Source of the DNA: Trabulsiella odontotermitis
GTDB taxonomy: Bacteria > Pseudomonadota > Gammaproteobacteria > Enterobacterales > Enterobacteriaceae
Reading direction: 5' to 3'
Assembly: GCF_030053895.1 (NCBI RefSeq)
Contig: NZ_CP125781.1
Coordinates: 1,054,001 to 1,118,000 of the forward strand
DNA length: 64,000 bases
Shown piece after piece: positions 1 through 7,533 of the stretch. The position numbers and the translations under genes are program-made. The stretch's first letter is position 1; each line of letters opens with the position of its first letter. The notes under the pieces are model-generated. The model was not told where the DNA came from, ran no database searches, and saw only the letters and a program-made list of their open reading frames with translations.

Positions 1-2
1 TT

Positions 3-686
3 AAGCAGGGTCTGTTTGAAATTATTGCGATATTGCGCGAAGCCATGAAAAAGGGCAGTCGCGTGGATGTCCGGGCGAAAGCGCGGACCCTCGCCACCCG
101 TATTCTGCGGTTAGACTCCGCAGGGTTTTTAATCCCGTGGCATGAAGAGTTGTTCAAAGAGGGGCGTACGCTCAGCTTTGCGATTCACGATTATAACGCC
201 AAATATGAATTCAAAACCGGCAAAGCGAAAACGATTACCAGCAATGGCATCAACTACTTATACATCAGGTTTCCCAATGAGATAAATATCACCCAGCGGC
301 GAAAACACTTGCGCCTGTTCCTTGCCAATAAACATCAGTTTTACTGCAGTGGTAAGTTTAATAATGGAGTGCAATACCACTATAATATTAAGGATATTTC
401 CCACGGTGGTTGTGCGCTTATTGTCGAGGACGACGAGCGTGTCGCCTCATTGTGCGGCAGCACATTACGCAATGCCGTGTTTGATTTTGGTGATATCGGC
501 ACGATAGTGTCTGATCTCCATGTGATTAATGTCAAACGTATTAAAGAAATAGCCGACGATGAGAGTGAGCGATTTTATATTCATCTCTCGTGCCAGTTTA
601 AGCGTATGAACGAGAATACGCTGCGCAAGCTGGACAATATCATCGTCAAATTACTCCTTGAAGAGAAGCGTCTGCGTCGGTTGTAA
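3..686 (+). CDS. mrkH: MrkH-like PilZ-domain c-di-GMP-responsive activator (5' end outside window)
   Basis: The reading frame is open from base 3 and has no convincing start inside the window, so the gene is cut by the left edge; about 227 codons are visible. The C-terminal half carries a PilZ c-di-GMP site: RxxxR (arginine codons at 300 and 312) followed by DISHGG, a DxSxxG motif. The stretch around HQFYCSGKFNNG...NIKDISHGGCAL resembles Klebsiella MrkH, which binds c-di-GMP and activates the mrkABCDF type 3 fimbria operon, more than it resembles the flagellar brake YcgR. A LuxR-type gene follows at once, as MrkI follows MrkH. Base composition is more AT-rich than in the core genes. The activator role is inferred from the family. 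Confidence 0.78.
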   Translation, partial: KQGLFEIIAILREAMKKGSRVDVRAKARTLATRILRLDSAGFLIPWHEELFKEGRTLSFAIHDYNAKYEFKTGKAKTITSNGINYLYIRFPNEINITQRRKHLRLFLANKHQFYCSGKFNNGVQYHYNIKDISHGGCALIVEDDERVASLCGSTLRNAVFDFGDIGTIVSDLHVINVKRIKEIADDESERFYIHLSCQFKRMNENTLRKLDNIIVKLLLEEKRLRRL

Positions 687-728
687 TCGCTGGCGCGGCG
701 GTTTCCGCCGTCGTTAGAAATGATATTG

Positions 729-1331
729 ATGAAACAAATTATCGTCTGGAGCACCATGGATTTTACCGGCGCCGGTCTCCAGTCTGCTATTGCCGTTTCC
801 GGCCTCGAACCGGTATTTGTCTGTTCAATGGCTGCGCTGCAATTTGCTTTACGGGTTTATCCAACGGCGCCGCTGTTTATTAATCTTCTGGGGAATGATT
901 ACACGCCCACCGAAAAGATCCTCTGGCTGAATAATCATGTCGACGGGTTTGCCGAAAAACAGGTCGCGCTGCTGCTCAGGCGTCAGCATGAAACCCTGGT
1001 GCCGGAGTTGTTGTTGCTGGAAAACTGCCTGATCGTGACGGATAACGTTCGCCTGGTTCAGTTGCACGAAACGCTGCTGCAACTGGTGGTGAATCAGTAC
1101 CGACCGTATGGCGATGCCCCGACAGCGGAACGCGGGCGCCTTACGCAAATGGAAAAAAGCATTCTGCGGCTGCTGTTGCAGGATGCGGATATTCGCCGGG
1201 CCTCGCAACAGCTGGAGATTAACTATAAAACCGCTCAGGGCCACAAGATGCGCGCCATTCGCAAGCTCGGCTTTCGCAACAGCGCGCAGCTCTATAAAAA
1301 CCTGAACGGGTTTCGGGCGCTCGCCAGTTGA
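729..1331 (+). CDS. mrkI: MrkI-like LuxR/FixJ-type HTH transcriptional regulator
   Basis: A 200-residue protein with a degenerate receiver-like N-terminal half and a C-terminal LuxR-type helix-turn-helix (roughly residues 135-195, reading LTQMEKSILRLLLQDADIRR and onward through NYKTAQGHKMRAIRKLG). I see no clear phosphoacceptor Asp pocket, so phosphorylation is doubtful. It lies 42 bases after the MrkH-like gene on the same strand, the Klebsiella mrkH-mrkI arrangement, where MrkI supports type 3 fimbria expression and biofilm. An ATG at 720 would add three residues; neither start has a strong ribosome site, and 729 was chosen because it begins the first beta strand (MKQIIVWS). The phosphodiesterase mrkJ does not follow. 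Confidence 0.7.
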   Translation: MKQIIVWSTMDFTGAGLQSAIAVSGLEPVFVCSMAALQFALRVYPTAPLFINLLGNDYTPTEKILWLNNHVDGFAEKQVALLLRRQHETLVPELLLLENCLIVTDNVRLVQLHETLLQLVVNQYRPYGDAPTAERGRLTQMEKSILRLLLQDADIRRASQQLEINYKTAQGHKMRAIRKLGFRNSAQLYKNLNGFRALAS

Positions 1332-1342
1332 GCGCCCTGGGT

Positions 1343-2209
1343 TTACGGTTTGATGTTATCCAGTGCGGTTAATGCCCAGTCCGGTAGCTGGAGATCGGCC
1401 GCCGCCAGGTTTTCCTGCAGATGCCCCAGCGACGACGTCCCCGGTATCAACAGGATGTTAGGCGAACGCTGCAACAGCCACGCCAGCGCCACCTGCATCG
1501 GCGTCGCGCCAAGCTTCGCCGCCACCTCATTCAACTCCCCGGACTGCAACGGCGTAAAGCCGCCGAGCGGGAAGAACGGCACGTAAGGAATATTCTGCGC
1601 GGCCAGCGCATCAATCAGTGCGTCGTCCTGACGGTTCGCCACGTTGTAGAAGTTCTGCACACAGGCGACAGGCGTCATTTTCTGCGCATCTGCTACCTGT
1701 TTTGCCGTCACGTTGCTGAGCCCGATATGGCGAATCAGCCCGCGTTTCTTCAGGGTGATCAGCGTATCCAGCGGCTCTTCCAGCGGTCCCTCAGCCGGGC
1801 CGTGAACATCAAGCATGCTGCGCAGATTCACCACGTCCAGCGCCTCAAGACCCAGGTTCCGCAGATTATCTTCCACAGCCTGCGTCAGTTCGGCGGGTGA
1901 CATGGCGGGGATCCAGTCGCCTTTGTCATTGCGGCGGGCGCTGACTTTCGTGACGATGCACAGCGACGCCGGATAAGGATGCAGCGCCTTGCGAATCAGC
2001 TGGTTGGTGACGTGCGGACCGTAAAAGTCAGACGTATCAATATGGTTAACACCGGCTTCCACCGCCGCCTGTAATACTTTCACCGCCATCCCGGGGTCTT
2101 TCGGCGGACCAAATACGCCAGGTCCTGCCAGTTGCATCGCGCCATAGCCCAGGCGATACACTTCACGATCGCCCAAAATATACGTACCAGATTTTTTCAC
2201 GCTCGACAT
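1343..2209 (-). CDS. Aldo/keto reductase, PdxI (YdbC)-like
   Basis: A 288-residue TIM-barrel oxidoreductase close to E. coli PdxI (286 residues), an NADPH-dependent pyridoxal reductase of vitamin B6 salvage. Visible family signatures are the N-terminal RLGYGAMQLAGPGVFGPP, the catalytic Asp/Tyr block HIDTSDFYGP, the catalytic Lys in VTKVSARR and the cofactor-side LLIPGTSS near the C terminus. The usual active-site His position reads VVNLR, with Asn instead of His, as in PdxI itself. It converges on the MrkI-like gene with an 11-base gap and is not in E. coli at this place. It may be a paralogue of pdxI rather than the orthologue, so no symbol is given. Confidence 0.85.
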   Translation of the reverse strand: MSSVKKSGTYILGDREVYRLGYGAMQLAGPGVFGPPKDPGMAVKVLQAAVEAGVNHIDTSDFYGPHVTNQLIRKALHPYPASLCIVTKVSARRNDKGDWIPAMSPAELTQAVEDNLRNLGLEALDVVNLRSMLDVHGPAEGPLEEPLDTLITLKKRGLIRHIGLSNVTAKQVADAQKMTPVACVQNFYNVANRQDDALIDALAAQNIPYVPFFPLGGFTPLQSGELNEVAAKLGATPMQVALAWLLQRSPNILLIPGTSSLGHLQENLAAADLQLPDWALTALDNIKP

Positions 2210-2307
2210 GGTAACTCCTCTCAGGATGTGAACCGACAGACAGCTGGCTGACAGTGTAACGCGCCGATGGCAGGAAAGGGTACCAGGGAGTGTAACCGAA
2301 GATGTGC

Positions 2308-2328
2308 GTGGCGGCAGGACGCCGCCAC
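2308..2328 (-). terminator. Possible terminator hairpin after yqeG
   Basis: A perfect 8-bp inverted repeat (GTGGCGGC / GCCGCCAC) with a 5-base loop lies just beyond the stop of yqeG. No U-rich tail follows on the minus strand, so intrinsic termination is uncertain. Confidence 0.35.
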
Positions 2329-2336
2329 GACAGCGG

Positions 2337-3566
2337 TCAACCGAAGAACATCACCGACACGCAGAGAATGCCGACGATAAGCGTAATCAGGCTGCCCACG
2401 GAGCGGTAAGGCTTCAGCGACGGGATCAGGTACGTTGAAAGCGTCGGCATGATAAACAGGATCATGGCGATAAGCGGCCCGCTGATGGCGTAAATCATCG
2501 AGATGGCGTTCGGATTGATGCAGCACACCACGAAGGTGATCCCCGAAACCAGCAGGATGGAAACCGCGCGGTTGAACGCCCGGCTTTTATGCACGCCAAA
2601 CGGGTTAAGTGACGTTTTGACAATTTCGCTGGCGCCTTCAATCACGCCAAAGTAGGTGCCGAGGAACGATTTCGACATAGCCACCACCGCCACGATAATT
2701 CCCGACAGCGCCAGCCAGCCGGGGGAGTCCGGCATCATCGACAGCGCGGAAAGGATAGTCACCCCTTCATGTTTTGCCGACTCGATGTAGTTCACCGGAA
2801 TCGACAGCAGGCAGCTCACCACGAAGAACAGCACGCTCAGGCAGATGATCAGGTACGCCACTTTCATGATTTTTTTGCATTTACCCATGGCCTGATCGCC
2901 ATATTTTTCCCGCCGATCAATAGCGAAAGTGGAAATGATGGGCGTATGGCTAAAAGCAAAAACCATCACGGGAATCGAGATCCAGACCTGGTGCAGCGTG
3001 TGCGCAGTAAATTCCATCTGCCCTGCCAGCAATTGCGGCTGCCAGCTACCGGTCAGCCAGAGCGACAAAAACAGAAAATAGGCAATCAACGGGAATACCA
3101 GAAAACCCATCACTTTCAAGGTGATGTGGCGACCCATCAGGAAGATCAGATTCAGCACCAGCACCACGCCTGCGCTCACCATCACCCGCACGGCGGTAGT
3201 GACCGGCTGATGTTTTGCCAGTTGCTCAGTGAGTGAATTGGTGATCGCGACAGCGTAGATCAGCACCACCACGAAAAAGGCGATGAAATAAAGCGTTGTA
3301 ATCAGACTGCCGATTTTTTTGCCGTAATAGTGGCTCACCGCGCCGGTGATCCCGATATTAACAGGCGTGTTTGAGGAGAGAATAAACTGACACAGTGCAC
3401 GGTGCGGCCAGTACGTCAGCGGCCAGGCGACAAGCGCGGTAATCAGCAGGACAAGGCTCCCGGCGGACCCAAGCTGAATGGGCAGGAAAAGCGTGCCGGC
3501 CCCCACAGCGGTGCCATATAAGGCAAAACTCCAGAGAGTCTCTTCTTTAGACCAAATCTTAGACAT
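2337..3566 (-). CDS. yqeG: Inner-membrane amino acid transporter YqeG (SdaC/TdcC family)
   Basis: A 409-residue integral membrane protein, same length as E. coli YqeG and nearly identical along its whole length (for example WSKEETLWSFALYGTAVGAG at the N terminus). About eleven hydrophobic segments are visible. It belongs to the hydroxy/aromatic amino acid permease group with SdaC and TdcC; a serine-type substrate by proton symport is inferred from the family. It diverges from yqeF across a 221-base AT-rich gap, as in E. coli. In E. coli yqeG borders the ETT2 island; here its outer side holds the mrkHI and aldo/keto reductase genes instead, so it marks the edge of a variable region. A paralogue, sdaC, lies near 53.1-54.4 kb. 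Confidence 0.93.
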   Translation of the reverse strand: MSKIWSKEETLWSFALYGTAVGAGTLFLPIQLGSAGSLVLLITALVAWPLTYWPHRALCQFILSSNTPVNIGITGAVSHYYGKKIGSLITTLYFIAFFVVVLIYAVAITNSLTEQLAKHQPVTTAVRVMVSAGVVLVLNLIFLMGRHITLKVMGFLVFPLIAYFLFLSLWLTGSWQPQLLAGQMEFTAHTLHQVWISIPVMVFAFSHTPIISTFAIDRREKYGDQAMGKCKKIMKVAYLIICLSVLFFVVSCLLSIPVNYIESAKHEGVTILSALSMMPDSPGWLALSGIIVAVVAMSKSFLGTYFGVIEGASEIVKTSLNPFGVHKSRAFNRAVSILLVSGITFVVCCINPNAISMIYAISGPLIAMILFIMPTLSTYLIPSLKPYRSVGSLITLIVGILCVSVMFFG

Positions 3567-3787
3567 TATTTGAACGTATCAACCATCGAACCAAAAAAAC
3601 GGAGTGCAATTTACCATAATTGAGGGGGTGAATGGGTGGATAGTTTTGTGTAAAACGCGTGCAGCGGATCGGTATCGGTGGCCGACGGATCGATGACATG
3701 TGATAAATCTCACTTTTTTTAAACAATTGCGAAAATAGTTGATAACAATCATCTACTATGGTGGAGGTTTTTTGCGCTGAGGTAGAG

Positions 3788-4969
3788 ATGAAAGATGTCG
3801 TTATCGTCGGTGCGCTGCGAACGCCCATCGGTTGTTTTCAGGGCGCGCTGTCGCGCCATTCCGCCGTTGAACTGGGCAGCGTGGTGGTGAAAGCGCTGGT
3901 TGAGCGTACCGGAATCGCCCCCACGACTATCGATGAAGTGATCCTGGGTCAGGTCCTGACGGCCGGTACCGGGCAGAACCCTGCGCGTCAGTCTGCCATC
4001 AAAGGCGGACTGCCAAATACCGTTTCTGCCATCACCATTAACGATGTCTGTGGCTCGGGGCTGAAAGCATTGCATCTCGCGACACAGGCGATCCAGTGTG
4101 GCGAAGCGGATGTGGTCATCGCTGGCGGGCAGGAGAACATGAGCCGCGCGCCGCATGTGCTCACTGACAGCCGGACCGGTGCGCGACTCGGCAACAGCCA
4201 GCTTATCGACAGCCTGGTACATGATGGCCTGTGGGATGCGTTCAACGACTACCATATGGGCGTTACGGCGGAAAACCTGGCGCGCGAATACGGCATCAGC
4301 CGCGAACTGCAGGATGCCTGGGCGCTCAGCTCGCAACAAAAAGCCCGGCTGGCGATCGATTCCGGCCGTTTTCGCGATGAGATCGTACCGGTCATGACCA
4401 CGCCGGAACGTGGCGCGCCACGGTTGATTGATACCGACGAACAACCACAAACCGATGCCAGCGCCGAGGGGCTGGCGCGGTTGTTACCGGCTTTCGAACA
4501 ATGTGGTTCGGTGACAGCGGGTAACGCCTCGTCGATTAATGACGGCGCGGCGGCGGTGCTGATGATGAGCGAAAGCAAAGCACAGGAGCTGAATCTGCCG
4601 GTACTGGCGCGGATCCGCGCCTTTGCCAGCGTCGGCGTTGATCCGGCCCTGATGGGGATCGCCCCCGTCCATGCCACCCGCCGCTGCCTCGAACGCGCAG
4701 GCTGGCACCTTAACGACGTTGATCTGATCGAAGCTAACGAAGCCTTTGCGGCGCAGGCGATCTCGGTCGGCAGAATGTTGGAATGGGACGAACGGCGGGT
4801 GAATGTGAATGGCGGCGCTATTGCGCTGGGCCACCCGATTGGCGCCTCCGGCTGCCGCATCCTGGTGTCACTGGTGCATGAAATGGTGAAACGGGATGCG
4901 CGTAAAGGTCTTGCCACGCTGTGTATCGGCGGCGGACAGGGCGTGGCGCTGGCGGTTGAACGCGAATAA
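3788..4969 (+). CDS. yqeF: Acetyl-CoA acetyltransferase (thiolase) YqeF
   Basis: A 393-residue thiolase, the same length as E. coli YqeF. It condenses two acetyl-CoA to acetoacetyl-CoA or runs the reverse thiolysis. The acyl-accepting Cys88 lies in NDVCGSGLKA, the His is in GGAIALGHPIGASG and the second catalytic Cys is in TLCIGGGQG. The start at 3788 is preceded by GAGGTAGAG and matches the E. coli N terminus (MKDVVIVGALRTPIG); an in-frame ATG at 3758 would add ten residues without homology. It is divergent from yqeG and upstream of kduI on the same strand, but 454 bases separate them, so it is probably not in the kdu operon. Confidence 0.94.
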   Translation: MKDVVIVGALRTPIGCFQGALSRHSAVELGSVVVKALVERTGIAPTTIDEVILGQVLTAGTGQNPARQSAIKGGLPNTVSAITINDVCGSGLKALHLATQAIQCGEADVVIAGGQENMSRAPHVLTDSRTGARLGNSQLIDSLVHDGLWDAFNDYHMGVTAENLAREYGISRELQDAWALSSQQKARLAIDSGRFRDEIVPVMTTPERGAPRLIDTDEQPQTDASAEGLARLLPAFEQCGSVTAGNASSINDGAAAVLMMSESKAQELNLPVLARIRAFASVGVDPALMGIAPVHATRRCLERAGWHLNDVDLIEANEAFAAQAISVGRMLEWDERRVNVNGGAIALGHPIGASGCRILVSLVHEMVKRDARKGLATLCIGGGQGVALAVERE

Positions 4970-4974
4970 TTCCC

Positions 4975-5001
4975 TAAAAAAAAGCCCTCTAAAAAGAGGG
5001 C
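4975..5001 (-). terminator. Strong intrinsic terminator reading leftward
   Basis: The hairpin GCCCTCT-AAAA-AGAGGGC (4984-5001) is followed on the minus strand by eight or more U residues (the A run at 4975-4983). On the plus strand no U tract follows, so it fits a leftward transcript better than yqeF. No gene is evident on that strand to its right. Confidence 0.6.
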
Positions 5002-5297
5002 AAGGCCAGTTACAGAAACACTTACTCAACGATATCTCCGCGATGAACCCTACGGAATCAATCAGCTCGAAACTTATCAAAACACCGTTTCACTTTGTGT
5101 GATGCCCGGCGCAAATTCCTGATAAACTCGCACTAATTCATCGCGTTCTGCGCCCGAACTTTGTTTTTCCGCACCCTTTTTCGCCGCCACCGTATTTTTT
5201 CAAAGATATTCTAATGCATTGTATTTTATGATATTAATTTTACGCCTTAGCGCAAGGGCGTGATCAATGCAGCATTTCTGACAATCTTCATCGGTAA

Positions 5298-5317
5298 AAT
5301 TGAAACGTTGTTTTATT
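5298..5317. promoter_or_regulatory. Probable KdgR operator upstream of kduI
   Basis: The sequence AATTGAAACGTTGTTTTATT resembles the KdgR box (roughly AATGAAACATTGTTTCATT), with the GAAAC/GTTTT dyad intact. KdgR represses kdu genes in enterobacteria until the pectin or hyaluronate breakdown product KDG accumulates. It lies about 105 bases upstream of the kduI start. Confidence 0.5.
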
Positions 5318-5423
5318 TATAATTGAAAACCCATTTCAGGAGGGGTAGGATGGCGACATATCCAAAGCGGAACTCTGTTTTATTTCGCTTATCCGATCAC
5401 AAAACACTTTTCTGGAGGTGAAC

Positions 5424-6260
5424 GTGGACGTCAGACAAAGCATCCATAGTGCGCATGCAAAAACGCTTGATACCCAGGGACTGCGCGACGAATTTTTAGT
5501 TGAGAAAGTATTTGTCGCGGATGAATACACCATGGTTTACAGCCACATCGACCGCATCATCGTCGGTGGGATCATGCCGGTCAGCAAAACGGTCTCTGTT
5601 GGTGGCGAAGTCGGTAAACAGTTGGGTGTCAGCTACTTCCTTGAGCGCCGCGAACTGGGCGTGATCAACATCGGTGGCCCGGGCACGATTACTGTTGACG
5701 GCAAATGCTACGAGATTGGTCATCGCGACGCGCTGTACGTCGGCAAGGGCGCGAAAGAGGTGGTTTTCGCCAGCGTTGACCGCGCAAAACCGGCAAAGTT
5801 TTATTACAACTGCGCGCCGGCGCACATGACGTATCCAACCAAAAAAGTGACGCCGGCAGACGTTGCGCCCGTCACGCTTGGCGATAATCTCACCAGCAAC
5901 CGTCGCACCATCAACAAATATTTCGTGCCGGATGTACTGGAAACCTGCCAGCTCAGCATGGGCCTGACGGTGCTGGAGCCGGGCAACCTGTGGAATACCA
6001 TGCCCTGCCATACCCACGAACGCCGTATGGAAGTGTACCTGTACTTCAACATGGACGATGATGCCTGCGTGTTCCACATGATGGGGCAGCCGCAGGAGAC
6101 GCGTCACATCGTGATGCACAACGAGCAGGCGGTGATTTCCCCGAGCTGGTCAATCCATTCCGGCGTGGGTACCCGCGCTTACACCTTCATCTGGGGAATG
6201 GTAGGCGAAAATCAGGTCTTTGATGATATGGACCACGTCGCGGTAAAAGATCTGCGCTAG
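5424..6260 (+). CDS. kduI: 5-dehydro-4-deoxy-D-glucuronate isomerase KduI
   Basis: A 278-residue protein, same length as E. coli KduI. It isomerises 5-keto-4-deoxyuronate to 2,5-diketo-3-deoxygluconate in breakdown of unsaturated uronic acids. It is a cupin-fold metalloenzyme; the zinc ligands are the histidines and Glu in CHTHERRMEVYLYF and the later His in SWSIHSG. The GTG start at 5424 sits five bases after GGAGG and gives the E. coli N terminus (VDVRQSIHSAHAKT); the in-frame GTG at 5418 overlaps the ribosome site and is rejected. kduD follows 64 bases later, giving the usual kduI-kduD operon, probably under KdgR. Confidence 0.96.
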   Translation: MDVRQSIHSAHAKTLDTQGLRDEFLVEKVFVADEYTMVYSHIDRIIVGGIMPVSKTVSVGGEVGKQLGVSYFLERRELGVINIGGPGTITVDGKCYEIGHRDALYVGKGAKEVVFASVDRAKPAKFYYNCAPAHMTYPTKKVTPADVAPVTLGDNLTSNRRTINKYFVPDVLETCQLSMGLTVLEPGNLWNTMPCHTHERRMEVYLYFNMDDDACVFHMMGQPQETRHIVMHNEQAVISPSWSIHSGVGTRAYTFIWGMVGENQVFDDMDHVAVKDLR

Positions 6261-6324
6261 TCGCAGGCAGGATACGTTTTAATCATGCCTGAGCAATGCA
6301 GGCGCAGTAAGAGTGAGGAATAAC

Positions 6325-7086
6325 ATGATTTTGAATGACTTCTCCCTGCAGGGAAAAGTGGCCATCGTGACCGGTTGTGATACGGGTCTGGGTCAGGGGA
6401 TGGCGCTGGGTCTGGCGGAAGCGGGCTGCGACATCGTCGGGATTAACCTGGTTGAGCCGACTGAAACCATTGAGCGCGTTACCGCGCTGGGGCGTCGCTT
6501 CCTGAGCCTGACCGCCGATCTGCGTGCGATTGATCGCGTGCCTGAACTGCTGGAGCGCGCGGTGGCTGAATTCGGCCATGTCGACATTCTGGTCAACAAC
6601 GCGGGCCTGATCCGTCGTACGGACGCCATCGACTTCAGCGAAAAAGACTGGGACGACGTCATGAACCTGAACATCAAAACGGTGTTCTTTATGTCTCAGG
6701 CGGTGGCGAAGCAGTTCATTGCCCAGGGCAAAGGCGGCAAAATCATTAACATCGCCTCCATGCTCTCCTTCCAGGGCGGCATCCGCGTTCCGTCTTATAC
6801 CGCATCGAAGAGTGCGGTGATGGGTGTAACTCGTCTGCTGGCAAACGAGTGGGCGAAACATGGCATCAACGTTAATGCGATTGCGCCGGGCTACATGGCA
6901 ACCAACAATACGCAACAGCTGCGTTCGGATGAGCAGCGCAGTGCGGAAATCCTTGACCGTATTCCGGCCGGACGTTGGGGCCTGCCGAGCGATCTGAAAG
7001 GGCCGATTGTCTTTTTAGCCTCTCCGGCTTCTGACTACATCAACGGCTATACCATCGCTGTGGATGGTGGCTGGCTGGCGCGCTAA
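6325..7086 (+). CDS. kduD: 2-dehydro-3-deoxy-D-gluconate 5-dehydrogenase KduD
   Basis: A 253-residue short-chain dehydrogenase, same length as E. coli KduD. It reduces 2,5-diketo-3-deoxygluconate to KDG with NADH, the step after KduI. The NAD-binding TGxxxGxG is at residues 16-23, NNAG follows in the middle, and the catalytic YxxxK is in SYTASKSAV. The ATG at 6325 follows GTGAGG and matches the family start; an upstream in-frame GTG at 6313 is part of that ribosome site. A terminator follows the stop, and E. coli araE, the next gene there, is missing here. Confidence 0.96.
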   Translation: MILNDFSLQGKVAIVTGCDTGLGQGMALGLAEAGCDIVGINLVEPTETIERVTALGRRFLSLTADLRAIDRVPELLERAVAEFGHVDILVNNAGLIRRTDAIDFSEKDWDDVMNLNIKTVFFMSQAVAKQFIAQGKGGKIINIASMLSFQGGIRVPSYTASKSAVMGVTRLLANEWAKHGINVNAIAPGYMATNNTQQLRSDEQRSAEILDRIPAGRWGLPSDLKGPIVFLASPASDYINGYTIAVDGGWLAR

Positions 7087-7104
7087 TTTCCCGTCGGCCT
7101 CATC

Positions 7105-7132
7105 AACCCTCGCCTGTGGCGGGGGTTTTTTT
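7105..7132 (+). terminator. Intrinsic terminator of kduI-kduD
   Basis: An 8- to 10-bp stem (AACCCTCGCC / GGCGGGGGTT with one G-U pair) and a 3-base loop is followed by eight T residues directly after kduD. Confidence 0.85.
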
Positions 7133-7467
7133 TCGCCTTTTTTGTGCCTGAAAGGTCATATTATTAATGCCTTTTCTGTAGTGTTAAATGCTATCAATTT
7201 CGGTAATGTGAATGGGGAAAATATATTCAGTTAACGAATGCTATTACCGGAATCTGCATTTCGACGGGTATGGCGCAAGGGATTGCGGAAAGGCGATAAA
7301 AACAGCAATTATAAATGGTATTTATATAACTAATTGAATTAATTTGAATTATTCATGCATTTCTCTTTTGCTTAACAAAAATTTATCTCAATTGCTGAGA
7401 CATTGGACCAGAACCCGTAAATAACTACTATTTTTCGTAGCCTGCGATTTGAATTAAAAAAAGCGAT

Positions 7468-7495
7468 TCAGATTATTCTGGATATGAGATATTAT
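7468..7495 (+). promoter_or_regulatory. RcsB box and -10 element upstream of fepE
   Basis: TCAGATTATTCTGG (7468-7481) fits every position of the RcsB box consensus KMRGAWTMWYCTGV. TATTAT at 7490-7495 is one base from the -10 consensus and lies where an activator at the box could touch RNA polymerase. The inferred start is near 7502, giving a leader of about 30 bases. Confidence 0.5.
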
Positions 7496-7533
7496 TTGCA
7501 CCTTAAGGGAATTAATCAGAGTTTTCATCTGCC

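Larger units (their letters stand above)
4970..5423. other. Intergenic region yqeF-kduI
   Basis: A 454-base gene-free gap. It holds the leftward-facing terminator at 4975-5001, an AT-rich stretch at 5195-5340 that probably carries the kduI promoter, and a KdgR-like operator near 5298. No open frame with homology or ribosome site was found. Confidence 0.5.
7087..7533. other. AT-rich region kduD-fepE
   Basis: A 447-base gap. After the kduD terminator the DNA becomes strongly AT-rich from about 7140 to 7530, unlike its flanks, which suggests acquired DNA that could be silenced by H-NS. It holds a consensus RcsB box at 7468 and a likely -10 hexamer at 7490 for fepE. No araE remnant is recognisable. 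Confidence 0.55.

Noticed and set aside
3567..3787. Small minus-strand frame (89 codons) in the yqeG-yqeF promoter gap
   Set aside because: It overlaps the divergent promoter region, has no ribosome site and resembles no protein.
5090..5115. CRP-like site TGTGATGCCCGGCGCAAA upstream of kduI
   Set aside because: Only one half fits; the other half has several mismatches and the position is far from the expected promoter.
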